Source: Leucobacter sp. cx-328
GTDB taxonomy: Bacteria; Actinomycetota; Actinomycetes; Actinomycetales; Microbacteriaceae
DNA length: 64,000 nt
Reading direction: 5' to 3'
Assembly: GCF_014530035.1 (NCBI RefSeq)
Contig: NZ_JACVMX010000002.1
Location: forward strand, 248,001-312,000
Part shown: piece after piece, positions 24,639 to 33,240 of the stretch
How positions within the stretch are numbered: position 1 is the first letter of the stretch
Layout: every line of letters starts with the position of its first letter
Translations under genes and position numbers: made by a program
The notes under the pieces: model-generated
What the model was told of the DNA's origin: nothing
The model's database searches: none
What the model saw: only the letters and a program-made list of their open reading frames with translations

Positions 24639-25148
24639 GAGCACCTCCAGCGGCGTCAAAGCGTGGGAATGCCCACGTTATCAGGCGAGAGGCGTCGCGT
24701 CGCTGGGTCGGGTTGCCGTACGTTTGCGATTTGCCAACCATATGCTGAATGAGACCCCAAACAACATATCTACGGCCGATTGCATATCGACGGCAAGGGA
24801 ACTTGGCAGGCGCGAGGTCAAAACCGCCAACGAGTCATTCATCTGCGCGATACCAGTGAGGCCACTATTCAATGGCAAGGTTGCCCAACTGGGCAACCGC
24901 GGCAGCAAAACACAGAAGCCGGCCTTACGGGGTGCACAGCTTTACGCGCTGCCGCGGGCGAGCAGTCGCTCGCCCTTGCCTTTGGCTGGTTGCGTTGCTG
25001 GGTCTCGTCCTTATGGGATTCACTGTGGGTCGGACCAGCAAGTTGCCTACGGTAGTGAAAACGGTTTTGGTAGGCCAGAATTTGCTGATTCCGTCTTACC
25101 TAAGCCGTTTTTCAATACGCAGGCTCAAAGCCCAGCTCAGCCCAGAAC
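24639..25148. other. 510-bp stretch with no confident intact gene
   Basis: Base composition is visibly less GC-rich than the flanks and frames are short. It holds a hairpin CGTGGG/CCCACG (24662-24677) in front of the GNAT start, a perfect palindrome GGTTGCCCAACTGGGCAACC (24879-24898), a possible gene remnant on the minus strand (24681-24908), and a plus-strand frame from about 24930 with one hydrophobic stretch that cannot be supported as a gene. Confidence 0.5.
24681..24908 (-). pseudogene. Possible remnant of a bacterial sugar transferase C-terminus
   Basis: The frame reads SGLTGIAQMND, followed about 20 residues later by DMQSAVDMLFGVSFSIWL. In initiating sugar transferases (WcaJ/exopolysaccharide type) the C-terminus reads PGLTG(L/W)AQVNG, then D-x-x-Y-V-D...SLxLDLKIL. 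The spacing is similar but the key tyrosine and several residues are lost, and no catalytic part precedes it. The stop at 24681 is normal. Weak evidence; chance similarity is possible. Confidence 0.25.
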
Positions 25149-26918
25149 CTAGCCCTCGAGCCCTGCCAAGTACGCACGCACATCGGCCTCGAGGACCGCG
25201 AGGTCGGCTTCGGCAGTCTCTCGCCGGGCAGGCCCACAGTCGGGTCCTGATCCAATGTCGCTGAACGTATCGAGGTATAGCTTGAGCTTCGGCTCGGTGC
25301 CACTCGGCCGGATCATGACGCGCGAACCATCCGCGAGGTCGTAGCGCAGCACGTTCGCGGGAACCGCTGCGAGGCCTGGCTCGAGCAGATCCTGGGCACG
25401 AGTGACCTCGCGATCACCGAAGCAGCTGGGCGGCGAGGTGCGGATCCGCGCCGACATCTCAGTCGCGGCCGCCATGGTCGCGAGCCGCAGCGTGATCGGG
25501 GCGCTCGCGAAGTGGCCAAAGCGCGCGCTGGCTTCGTCGAGCATGTCCCACAGCTGGATACCGCGGCTGGCGCACTCACGTGCGAGGGCGAGAATGTCGG
25601 CGCTCGCCGAGATGCCGTCCTTGTCGTGTACGTGCTCGGGGTGGGTGAGGTAGCCGAGTGCTTCCTCGTAGCCAAAGATGAGGCCGGGAACGCGCGATAC
25701 CCACTTGAAGCCCGAAAGCGTCTCGACGTAATCGAGCCCGTACGCGGCCGCGACCGCACCGAGCGCCGGTGACGACACGATCGTGCACGCGAGGGCACCG
25801 CGAGGATCTTCTCCTGCGCGTGCAGCCCGCTGGCGCTCGCGTTCGGCTGCGCGCCAACCGAGCAGCAGACCGAGCTCGTTGCCGGTGAGGCGACGGAAGC
25901 CTGGCTCGTCGATGTCACAGGGGAGAGCGACGGCGAGGCGATCCGCATCGGGATCGTGCGCGATGATGATGTCGGCTTGGATCTCGCGACCCGTGCGGAA
26001 CGCGAGGTCGAGGGCGCCAGGCTCTTCGGGGTTCGGGAACGCGACGGTGGGGAAGCGGCCGTCTGGCGTCTCTTGCTCTGGCACCGGGACCGGGAGGGGC
26101 AGGCCAGCCGCTGAGAATACGCGGCGGGAAATGTCGGCGCCGACGCCGTGCATCGCGGTGTAGGCGACGCGAAGGTTGACATCCTTGCCGATGATGTTTC
26201 CGTCGTCGTCGAGGGGCAAGCCGGCGAGTACCGACGTCGCAGTCACCGCGACGTACTCGTCGGTGACGCTCGCGTCAGCGATGGCGTAGTCAGACGAGCG
26301 GGGCAGGTCTGCGAGGGGAAGAGTGGCGACTTCTGCGATCCGCTGCCCGATTTCTGCATCGGTGGGCGGAATGATCTGCGATCCAGCGTCGGCATCACCG
26401 AGGTACACCTTGTACCCGTTGTCACGCGGCGGATTGTGGCTTGCGGTGACCATGACGCCGGCCGAGGTGTCGAGGTGGCGTACGGCGAATGCGAGGAGCG
26501 GGGTGGGGCCGGCCTCGGGCATGAGGGTGACGCGGATCCCCGCACCGGCCATGATCTCTGCCGCATCGCGCGCGAACTGCGCTGAGTGGGTGCGACCGTC
26601 GTAGCCGATCACGATTGATGGGGGAGTGGAGGTCTCGCCGCGGGCAGCACGATCGTGCAGGTAGGCGGCGAAACCAGCGGAAGTTTGTGTCACGACGACG
26701 CGGTTCATGCGGCGGGGTCCAGCGCCGACCTCGCCTCGCAGGCCTGCCGTGCCAAACTCGAGACGGCAAGCAAAGGCGTCTTCGAGCGACGCTGTTGCGT
26801 CGGGGTCGCCAGCCGTTGCGCGAGCCAAAAGATGTGTGGCTTCTGCGCGAGTCTCATCGTCGAAATCGGCCTCTGACCAGGCCTTGACCTGGTCGAACAG
26901 TTCCTGCTGTTGCGCCAT
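25149..26918 (-). CDS. Phosphoglucomutase/phosphomannomutase (phospho-sugar mutase)
   Basis: Alpha-D-phosphohexomutase of 589 residues, the length of the PgcA-like group. LEFGTAGLRG lies at 52-62, the phosphoserine S160 is in VTASHNP, the metal loop is AHDPDADRLA, the sugar loop region is GYEEALGY and the phosphate-binding loop MIRPSGTEPKLK is near the end. It interconverts the 1- and 6-phosphates of glucose or mannose for glycogen, nucleotide-sugar and envelope pathways. ATG 26918 starts the conserved protein; 28 earlier codons overlap the upstream promoter region and are ignored. It lies alone and divergent from the XRE-cupin regulator. Confidence 0.9.
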   Translation of the reverse strand: MAQQQELFDQVKAWSEADFDDETRAEATHLLARATAGDPDATASLEDAFACRLEFGTAGLRGEVGAGPRRMNRVVVTQTSAGFAAYLHDRAARGETSTPPSIVIGYDGRTHSAQFARDAAEIMAGAGIRVTLMPEAGPTPLLAFAVRHLDTSAGVMVTASHNPPRDNGYKVYLGDADAGSQIIPPTDAEIGQRIAEVATLPLADLPRSSDYAIADASVTDEYVAVTATSVLAGLPLDDDGNIIGKDVNLRVAYTAMHGVGADISRRVFSAAGLPLPVPVPEQETPDGRFPTVAFPNPEEPGALDLAFRTGREIQADIIIAHDPDADRLAVALPCDIDEPGFRRLTGNELGLLLGWRAAERERQRAARAGEDPRGALACTIVSSPALGAVAAAYGLDYVETLSGFKWVSRVPGLIFGYEEALGYLTHPEHVHDKDGISASADILALARECASRGIQLWDMLDEASARFGHFASAPITLRLATMAAATEMSARIRTSPPSCFGDREVTRAQDLLEPGLAAVPANVLRYDLADGSRVMIRPSGTEPKLKLYLDTFSDIGSGPDCGPARRETAEADLAVLEADVRAYLAGLEG

Positions 26919-27012
26919 TCGGCTGCCCCCTGAAATCGTCGAATTCTGGACGTTCTCACACGTTATCACTGGACCGTACGTGCATCTGGGAGTGCCTGGC
27001 ATGATTCCGATT

Positions 27013-27040
27013 TTGCATTCCTCCGCAAAGTAGGTACATT
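27013..27040 (+). promoter_or_regulatory. Candidate promoter of the XRE-cupin regulator
   Basis: TTGCAT (27013-27018), 16 bp, TACATT (27035-27040). It lies 10 bp before the first operator half-site, which fits autorepression. Confidence 0.35.
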
Positions 27041-27049
27041 GTGCGTAGC

Positions 27050-27103
27050 GTCACTGCACACAGTGTTCAGTAAAACAAAGCAGTTTGTACTGTGTGACGT
27101 GAC
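27050..27103. promoter_or_regulatory. Inverted operator half-sites before the XRE-cupin gene
   Basis: GTCACTGCACACAGTG (27050-27065) and, on the other strand, GTCACGTCACACAGTA (27088-27103) match at 13 of 16 positions and point toward each other. The pair lies between the candidate promoter and the ATG at 27126, the usual place for an autoregulatory site of an XRE repressor. Confidence 0.5.
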
Positions 27104-27125
27104 ACGAGGTTCGAGGAGGAACTTC

Positions 27126-27713
27126 ATGGCAGACAACAATGCGCAAGACACCGAGGGTGAACTTGGTCGTCGCATCGCGGCATTCCGTGCGCTGAGCGGC
27201 ATGAGTCTTCGTTCGCTCGCGGCCGCATCCGGCGTGAGCTCGAGCTTCCTCAGCCAGCTCGAGAACGGTCGCACCAGCGCGAGCATTGGCTCGCTCCGTA
27301 AGATTTCTGCAGCGCTCGGGGTCTCGCCCGCGAAGCTGCTTGACGATTCGGCCGATCACACCCGCGGTGTCTTGAAGGCGGCGGATCGACCCACACTTCC
27401 CCTTGAGCCAGGCTCACAGAAGTACGTGCTCGCACTGCCCCCACTGCGCAACCTTGAGGTGTACGCGGGCGTGCTCGGTCCAGGCAGCTCAACAAGCGCT
27501 GAAAACTACACGCACGGCAACGCACAGGAAATCTTTATTGTCACCGAGGGTGAAGTCATCTTTGAGCTCGGCGGCGAGCGATACCCCATGAGTACCGACG
27601 ACTCGATTGAGTTCTTGAGCTCAGTCCCGCACCGCGCGCTCAACGAATCAGCGGACGAGGCCAAGGTCTTGTGGATCGGCAGCCCGCCGACTCCCGACCC
27701 CGTCGAAGCCTGA
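27126..27713 (+). CDS. XRE-cupin transcriptional regulator, PuuR-like
   Basis: Two-domain regulator of 195 residues. Residues about 14-70 are an XRE helix-turn-helix (LGRRIAAFRALSGMSLRSLAAASGVSSSFLSQLENGRTS), and residues about 100-185 are a cupin (YTHGNAQEIFIVTEGEVIFELGGERYPMSTDDSIEFLSSVPHRA) for sensing a small ligand. E. coli PuuR has the same plan and represses putrescine-use genes. The gene stands directly before a polyamine ABC transporter operon, which it most likely controls. GAGGAGGA precedes the ATG. Inverted half-sites upstream suggest that it also represses itself. The ligand is not known. Confidence 0.87.
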   Translation: MADNNAQDTEGELGRRIAAFRALSGMSLRSLAAASGVSSSFLSQLENGRTSASIGSLRKISAALGVSPAKLLDDSADHTRGVLKAADRPTLPLEPGSQKYVLALPPLRNLEVYAGVLGPGSSTSAENYTHGNAQEIFIVTEGEVIFELGGERYPMSTDDSIEFLSSVPHRALNESADEAKVLWIGSPPTPDPVEA

Positions 27714-27839
27714 GCCCGCCTCTCACACTTGGGCAGCGTTGACCACCTGGTCGACGCATACCGTCCGGGCCATGCCGCTGAATGCGCAGCAGACCCCACA
27801 GATTTACGACATAACTCATTACATCAAAGGAGATCCAGA

Positions 27840-28967
27840 GTGAAGAACAAGAATACCCGCCGTGTACTCACCTCGCTGCTTGCAGCTGGCGCAGCAGGCT
27901 CGCTGCTCGTCGGTTGTGCAGGTGGCGGTGGCGCAGCCGCTGAAATCGACCTCGGCGATGGCCCCGCGGTTGCTGGCACCGTGAAGGCTGGCGCACTTGA
28001 CGGTGTTCCCCTCACGTTTGTCTCCTGGGGCGGCTCGTTCCAGAAGGGGCAGATGGACGCAATCGCGTACCCGTTCGGTGAAGAGTCGGGCGCGAACATG
28101 CTCGAGGACGGTCCCACCGAGTACGCAAAGGTCAAGGCTCAGGTCGACAGCAACAACGTGAACTGGGACGTTGTCGACACCGACGTCATCTGGGCTGAGA
28201 AGCAGTGCGCAGACGAAAACGGTCTCCTCCAGAAGATCAACTACGACATCGTTGACTCCTCGAAGATCCCTGAGGGCCTCTTCGGCGACTGCTACGTTCC
28301 TGCGATGCAGTACGGCTATGTCTTCGTGTACAACACTGAGAAGTACGACACCGCACCCACCGGTTGGGCTGACTTCTTCGACACCAAGAAGTTCCCCGGT
28401 AAGCGCGCAATCGCCGGCTTTGAAGACGTAGGCCCCGGTATCCACGAGGGTGCACTCCTCGCTGACGGCGTTGCCGAAGACGAGCTGTACCCGCTCGACA
28501 TGGACCGTGCATACAACAAGATCGACACGATCCGCGACGATCTTGTCTTCTGGAAGACCGGCGCTGAGTCGACCCAGATGATCGAATCGGGCGAGGCTGA
28601 CATGGCGCTCGTCTGGTCGGGCCGCGGCTACGAAGCGATCAAGAACGGTGCAAACTACGCGCCCGTCTGGAACCAGTCGCTCGTGCTCTTCGAAGCACTG
28701 ACCGTTCCCAAGAATGCGAAGAACCCTGACGCGTCGATGGCGTTCCTGAACTACTACCTCGGTGCTGATCAGCAGGCAAAGCTCACCGAGCAGACTTCGT
28801 ACTCGCCGGTCAACGTCGATGCGAAGCCGCAGGTAGATGAACTCGGCCAGAACTTCCTCGTCACCAATCCTGAGATTGCAGATCAGATGGTCGTCTCTGA
28901 CACCGCATGGTGGGCAGCGAACTACGACGCTGAGCTCGAGCGCTGGATGAAGTGGCTCCAGGGCTAA
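27840..28967 (+). CDS. Polyamine-type ABC transporter binding lipoprotein (PotD-like, system 1)
   Basis: Binding protein of 375 residues; lipobox LVGC anchors C26. VPLTFVSWGGSFQKGQMDA, WDVVDTDVIWAEKQC, YGYVFVYNTEKY and DFFDTKKFPGKRAI are typical of the PotD/PotF class that binds spermidine, putrescine or related amines. The start is GTG 27840 with AAAGGAG in front; earlier in-frame codons are not conserved. It heads a four-gene transport operon (28988, 29871, 30661) behind the XRE-cupin regulator. A paralog with the same DFFDTK-FPGKR core is encoded at 41065. Exact ligand unknown. Confidence 0.87.
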   Translation: MKNKNTRRVLTSLLAAGAAGSLLVGCAGGGGAAAEIDLGDGPAVAGTVKAGALDGVPLTFVSWGGSFQKGQMDAIAYPFGEESGANMLEDGPTEYAKVKAQVDSNNVNWDVVDTDVIWAEKQCADENGLLQKINYDIVDSSKIPEGLFGDCYVPAMQYGYVFVYNTEKYDTAPTGWADFFDTKKFPGKRAIAGFEDVGPGIHEGALLADGVAEDELYPLDMDRAYNKIDTIRDDLVFWKTGAESTQMIESGEADMALVWSGRGYEAIKNGANYAPVWNQSLVLFEALTVPKNAKNPDASMAFLNYYLGADQQAKLTEQTSYSPVNVDAKPQVDELGQNFLVTNPEIADQMVVSDTAWWAANYDAELERWMKWLQG

Positions 28968-28987
28968 GAACTATTAAGTAGGAATCT

Positions 28988-29869
28988 GTGACTACTACGA
29001 ACATTCCGGTGGTGAGCGCTGCGAGCACGTCGAAGCGCTCACCCTACCGGGCGCTCTTGCTTCTCTTGCCTGCGTACGCGCTGCTGGTTGCAGTCTTCGC
29101 GTACCCGGTTTTTGAGAGCATGCTGCGCAGCGTGACCGACCCCGAGGTCGGGGTCTCGAACTACGTGTGGGTATTTGAGAACCCGCAGAACCTGGCCGTG
29201 ATTGGGCGCACCTTCAGTAACGCGCTCATGGCGACGGTGATCTGCCTGGTGCTTGCGTACCCGTACGCGTTCCTCATGACGATTGTTGGGAAGAAGGCTC
29301 GCGCCGTTCTCCTCGTCGTCGCCATGATCCCGTTCTGGACGAGCCTCATGATCCGCACCTTCGCGTGGATCGTGCTCCTGCAGGACAACGGCGTTGTCAA
29401 CAACCTGCTTGGCTTCCTCGGCCTTGGCCCGTTTGAGCTGCTGCGTACCAACCTCGGTGTAATGATTGGTCTGAGCCAGGTGCTCATGCCCTTCATGGTG
29501 CTGCCGCTCTACGCGGTGATGTCTGGCATCGACAGCCGCCTCGTGATTGCTGCTCGATCGCTTGGCGCACGCCCGACCATCGCGTTCCTCCGCATCTTCC
29601 TGCCGCTCTCGCTGCCGGGTGTTGCCGCTGGCTCGCTCATGGTCTTCATCCAGGCGCTCGGCTTCTACGTCACCCCTGCACTGCTCGGTTCGCCGTCAGA
29701 CAGCATGTTGGCGCAGTCGATTTACGCACAGGTCAGCAGCCTCCTGCAGTGGGGCCGCGGCGGTGCACTCGGTGTAGTTCTGCTCGTAGCAACGTTCGTG
29801 CTGCTCGGTCTTATCGGCCTGATCATGCGCGCTGCGAAGCGCAAGGGCCTATCGGTGGAGGTGTTCTGA
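28988..29869 (+). CDS. Polyamine-type ABC permease (PotB-like, system 1)
   Basis: Permease of 293 residues with six transmembrane helices. The first is LLLLPAYALLVAVFAYPVFESM, as in PotB/PotH, and the coupling loop is ARSLGARPTIAFLRIFLPLSLPG. It forms a heterodimer with the PotC-like permease encoded 2 bp downstream, and the PotA-like ATPase powers the pair. Start GTG 28988 with AGGAATCT before it; the gene lies 20 bp after the binding-protein stop. Confidence 0.9.
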   Translation: MTTTNIPVVSAASTSKRSPYRALLLLLPAYALLVAVFAYPVFESMLRSVTDPEVGVSNYVWVFENPQNLAVIGRTFSNALMATVICLVLAYPYAFLMTIVGKKARAVLLVVAMIPFWTSLMIRTFAWIVLLQDNGVVNNLLGFLGLGPFELLRTNLGVMIGLSQVLMPFMVLPLYAVMSGIDSRLVIAARSLGARPTIAFLRIFLPLSLPGVAAGSLMVFIQALGFYVTPALLGSPSDSMLAQSIYAQVSSLLQWGRGGALGVVLLVATFVLLGLIGLIMRAAKRKGLSVEVF

Positions 29870-29870
29870 C

Positions 29871-30677
29871 ATGGTGAAAATTCATCCCGTCACGCGTGTG
29901 ATCCTGTGGGTCGTCAGCATGCTCGTCGCCCTGTGGCTCATCGCTCCGACGCTCGTCGTCATCCCGCTGAGCTTCACGGGCAAGGCCTCATTTGTCTTCC
30001 CGCCCGAGACGTGGTCGCTGCGCTGGTACGAGTCGTTCTTTACGAACAAGCAGTGGACGACCGCGCTTGGCAACTCGCTCCTCATCGGTCTGCTCGTCGC
30101 ATTCGTGGCTACGCTCCTCGGCCTGCTCGCGGTCATGGGCCTGCGTGCACTCACCAAGAAGAAGCTCGCTGGTGCATTGCGGATCGGCCTCATGGCTCCC
30201 ATGGTGGTTCCCGGCATCGTCGTCGCAATCGGTATCTACGCGGTTTTCCTCAAGCTGGGCCTTGTCGGTACTGTTCTCGGCTTCGTGTTCGCGCACACGG
30301 TTCTCGCGCTGCCCTTCACGGTCATCGCGATCACCGCAGGTTTCTCGGCATTCGATGAACGGCTTGAACTCGCAGCGCTGAGCCTCGGCGCCAACCGCAT
30401 TACGACCTTCTTCAAGGTCACTCTCCCCAACATCATCCCCGGCATGGTGTCAGGCGCACTCTTCGCGTTTGTCACCTCCTTCGATGAGGTTGTGCTGTCG
30501 CTCTTCATTAAGAGCCCGTACCTCAACACGCTGCCGGTACTTATGTACTCGAGCGTGACCCGCGATACCGATCCGACGCTCGCTGCAGCAGCGACCGTCA
30601 TCCTCGTTCTCACTACGACGCTCGTCATCGGCGCGCTCGTACTTACCGGAAGGAAGAACCGTGCACGCAAGAGCTAA
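29871..30677 (+). CDS. Polyamine-type ABC permease (PotC-like, system 1)
   Basis: Second permease of 268 residues. It has the PotC-type hallmark VVIPLSFTGKASFVFPPETWSLRWYESFF after the first helix and the coupling loop LAALSLGANRITTFFKVTLPNIIPG, which docks the ATPase. Its ATG is 2 bp after the PotB-like stop, with GGAGGTG inside that gene as ribosome site, and its own end overlaps the ATPase gene by 17 bp, so the three are tightly coupled. Confidence 0.9.
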   Translation: MVKIHPVTRVILWVVSMLVALWLIAPTLVVIPLSFTGKASFVFPPETWSLRWYESFFTNKQWTTALGNSLLIGLLVAFVATLLGLLAVMGLRALTKKKLAGALRIGLMAPMVVPGIVVAIGIYAVFLKLGLVGTVLGFVFAHTVLALPFTVIAITAGFSAFDERLELAALSLGANRITTFFKVTLPNIIPGMVSGALFAFVTSFDEVVLSLFIKSPYLNTLPVLMYSSVTRDTDPTLAAAATVILVLTTTLVIGALVLTGRKNRARKS

Positions 30678-31671
30678 TCAGGCAGGTGCCGAGATTGTTC
30701 TCACCGGAGTCTCCAAGCACTACCCGAAGTCGATCGCACTCGACAACGTAGACCTCGTTGTCAAGCCGGGCGAATTCATGACCTTCCTCGGCCCCTCGGG
30801 CTCGGGCAAGACCACGACGCTGAACCTCATTGCCGGATTCACCGACCTCACCGAGGGTGATATCACTATCGACGGTAAGCCAATGGCAAAGGTTCCCGTG
30901 CACCAGCGCGGCCTTGGCATCGTGTTCCAGCACTACGCGCTGTTCCCGCACCTCACCGTGCTGGACAACGTGATCTTCCCGCTGCAGCAGCGCAAGGTTG
31001 CTAAGGCAGAGGCGGCGGATCGGGCACGCAAGGCGCTTGCAACTGCAGGTCTTGCTGGATTCGAGGATCGCTACCCGAAGGAGCTTTCCGGTGGCCAGCA
31101 GCAGCGAGTTGCGCTCGCTCGCGCGCTCGTATTCGAGCCGCAGGTGCTGCTCCTCGATGAGCCGCTCGGTGCCCTCGATAAGCAGCTCCGCGAGCGCCTG
31201 CAGCTCGAGCTGCGTCGCATTCATAAGGAGGTTGGCCGTACCTTCATCTTCGTGACGCACGATCAGGAGGAAGCGCTCATGCTTTCCGACCGCATCGCCG
31301 TCTTCAACGAGGGTCGTATCGAGCAGGTTGGTACCTCGAAGGAACTCTACGAGAACCCGGCGTCGCTGTTCGTTGCAGGCTTCATCGGCGAATCGACCAT
31401 GATCCGCACTGAGGAACAGGTGACGGTCGTCCGTCCCGAGCACGGCGTGCTCGTGAACTCGGTCGCTGAGATCCCTGCCGGCTTCGACTCGATCGAGGTG
31501 TCCGTACGCCAGGCAATCTACCTCGGTTCCGGCTGGAAGTACGAGATTGTTCTTGGCGACGGTTCGACCGGTGTCGTCCGCGGAACTGAGGCGCTGCCTT
31601 GGCTCAACGCTGACAACCAGGTCGCCCTCCTCGCTTGGGAGCCTGCACGGGCTTCCGTCTTCGCGGTATAG
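30661..31671 (+). CDS. Polyamine-type ABC transporter ATPase (PotA-like, system 1)
   Basis: ATPase of 336 residues. Walker A is GPSGSGKT (44-51), the Q-loop region VFQHYALFPHLTVLDNV, the signature LSGGQQQR, Walker B VLLLDEPLGALD and the switch His is in VTHDQEEA. A C-terminal regulatory (TOBE) domain starts near residue 255 (VVRPEHGVL). It energises the PotB/C-like permeases. The start is GTG 30661, overlapping the permease by 17 bp. The downstream oxidase gene is 62 bp away with its own ribosome site, and may be read on the same transcript. Confidence 0.9.
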   Translation: MHARANQAGAEIVLTGVSKHYPKSIALDNVDLVVKPGEFMTFLGPSGSGKTTTLNLIAGFTDLTEGDITIDGKPMAKVPVHQRGLGIVFQHYALFPHLTVLDNVIFPLQQRKVAKAEAADRARKALATAGLAGFEDRYPKELSGGQQQRVALARALVFEPQVLLLDEPLGALDKQLRERLQLELRRIHKEVGRTFIFVTHDQEEALMLSDRIAVFNEGRIEQVGTSKELYENPASLFVAGFIGESTMIRTEEQVTVVRPEHGVLVNSVAEIPAGFDSIEVSVRQAIYLGSGWKYEIVLGDGSTGVVRGTEALPWLNADNQVALLAWEPARASVFAV

Positions 31672-31733
31672 CGATCCGCGCACAGACCCGACACCCACAA
31701 CCACGAATTACATAATTTAAAGGAACCCCAGCA

Positions 31734-33101
31734 ATGATCAACGGCAATGTCTCCCACTGGTGGGAGCAAATCGGTACCCCTACACCGCGCCCTGAACTTC
31801 CGGGTAACCTCACCGCCGACGTGGCGATCGTCGGCGCGGGCTACACGGGTCTGTGGACTGCGTACTACCTCAAGCAGGCTCGCCCCGAGCTCAAGGTCGT
31901 CGTTGTTGAGCAGCGTCACGTTGGCTACGGCGCTTCTGGCCGCAATGGTGGTTGGCTCACCAGCGCAATCACGGGTGGTCGCGAGCAGTACGAAAAGACG
32001 CACGGTCGCGATGCGGCTGAGCGATTCCAGCGAGCGATGAACGAGACCGTCGACGAGGTTATCCGCGTCACCGAGGTTGAAGGCATCGACGCCGACATCA
32101 AGAAGGGCGGCGAGTTCAACGTCGCCTACACCGTTGCGCAGGAGAAGCGTATCCGCGAGTTCGCGGCCGCTGAGCAGCAGTGGAAGTACACCGACCTCCA
32201 GCTGCTCGAAGCACCTGAGGCGCAGGCAAAGATCAACGTCGCGAACACTCGCGCCGCGGTCTGGCACCCGCACTCGGCTCGTATCCAGCCAGCGAAACTC
32301 GCGAAGGGTCTCGCGGAGGCGTGCGAACGTCTTGGCGTTGAGATCTACGAAAACACTCGCGTTGTCGAGGTCGCACCGCACAAGCTCGTGACGACCCACG
32401 GCACCGTTTCGGCACAGTACGTCGTGCGCGCGACCGAGGGCTTCACCGCAAACCTCAAGGGCTTGCATCGCCTGTGGCTCCCAATGAACTCGTCGCTTAT
32501 CGCGACTGAGCCGCTCTCGGCAGACGTCTGGGACGAGCTCAACTGGAGCAAGGGCGAGGTGCTCGGCGACTGGGCTCACGTCTACATGTACGCACAGCGC
32601 ACCGGCGACGATCGCATCGCGATCGGTGGCCGTGGCGTTCCATACAAGTACGGCTCGAAGACCGACACCGACGGCCAGACCTCGGAGCGCACGGTTGAGA
32701 CCCTCAGCGAGATCATGCACCGCTTCTTCCCAAGCACCAAGGGTGCAGCAATCGACCACGTGTGGTCGGGCGTACTCGGTGTTCCCCGTGACTGGGCTGC
32801 AACGGTCGGTCTCGACGAGCAGACCGGCATCGCATGGGGCGGCGGCTACGTCGGTACCGGTGTGACCTCGACGAACCTCGCAGGCCGCACGATTGCCGAC
32901 CTCATCCTCGGTAACCGCAGCGAACTCACGACCCTTCCCTGGGTGAACCACCGAGTACGGAAGTGGGAGCTCGAGCCCCTGCGCTGGATCGCCACCAAGG
33001 GCATGTACGCGGCGTACGGCGTCGCTGACAAGTCTGAACTCAACGGTCGCCCGACCACCTCGCCGATCGCCAAGATCGCAAACGTCATCAGCGGCCGGTA
33101 G
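31734..33101 (+). CDS. FAD-dependent amine oxidoreductase, PuuB-like
   Basis: DAO-fold flavoprotein of 455 residues. DVAIVGAGYTGLWTAYYL is the FAD loop and GYGASGRNGG the second conserved element, as in gamma-glutamylputrescine oxidase (PuuB). DHVWSGVLGVPRDWAATVGLD and GYVGTGVTSTNLAGRTIADL close the fold. It should oxidise an amine to an aldehyde plus ammonia and hydrogen peroxide. Directly behind polyamine uptake system 1, the imported amine or its conjugate is the likely substrate. No gamma-glutamyl-polyamine ligase is in the window, so free amine may be used. An AAAGGA ribosome site precedes ATG 31734. Confidence 0.82.
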   Translation: MINGNVSHWWEQIGTPTPRPELPGNLTADVAIVGAGYTGLWTAYYLKQARPELKVVVVEQRHVGYGASGRNGGWLTSAITGGREQYEKTHGRDAAERFQRAMNETVDEVIRVTEVEGIDADIKKGGEFNVAYTVAQEKRIREFAAAEQQWKYTDLQLLEAPEAQAKINVANTRAAVWHPHSARIQPAKLAKGLAEACERLGVEIYENTRVVEVAPHKLVTTHGTVSAQYVVRATEGFTANLKGLHRLWLPMNSSLIATEPLSADVWDELNWSKGEVLGDWAHVYMYAQRTGDDRIAIGGRGVPYKYGSKTDTDGQTSERTVETLSEIMHRFFPSTKGAAIDHVWSGVLGVPRDWAATVGLDEQTGIAWGGGYVGTGVTSTNLAGRTIADLILGNRSELTTLPWVNHRVRKWELEPLRWIATKGMYAAYGVADKSELNGRPTTSPIAKIANVISGR

Positions 33102-33124
33102 CAGTACACCGCTCCCCGGAGTAT

Positions 33125-33164
33125 GTATAGCGGGCGGCCTTCGAATGTCGGTGGCCCGCTATAC
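33125..33164 (+). terminator. Hairpin after PuuB-like gene
   Basis: Perfect 11-bp arms GTATAGCGGGC (33125-33135) and GCCCGCTATAC (33154-33164) lie 24 bp after the oxidase stop. There is no U-tract, so termination may be partial. Confidence 0.5.
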
Positions 33165-33240
33165 GCTGATGACAGCGGCGTGAACGACCTCTGCCTCACG
33201 CCGCCACTGACCACAGCCGTCAATTCAAAGGAGAAATTTG

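Noticed and set aside
24872-25264. Plus-strand 130-codon frame with one hydrophobic stretch
   Set aside because: No ribosome site, no recognisable family, and it runs into the antisense of the phosphohexomutase gene.
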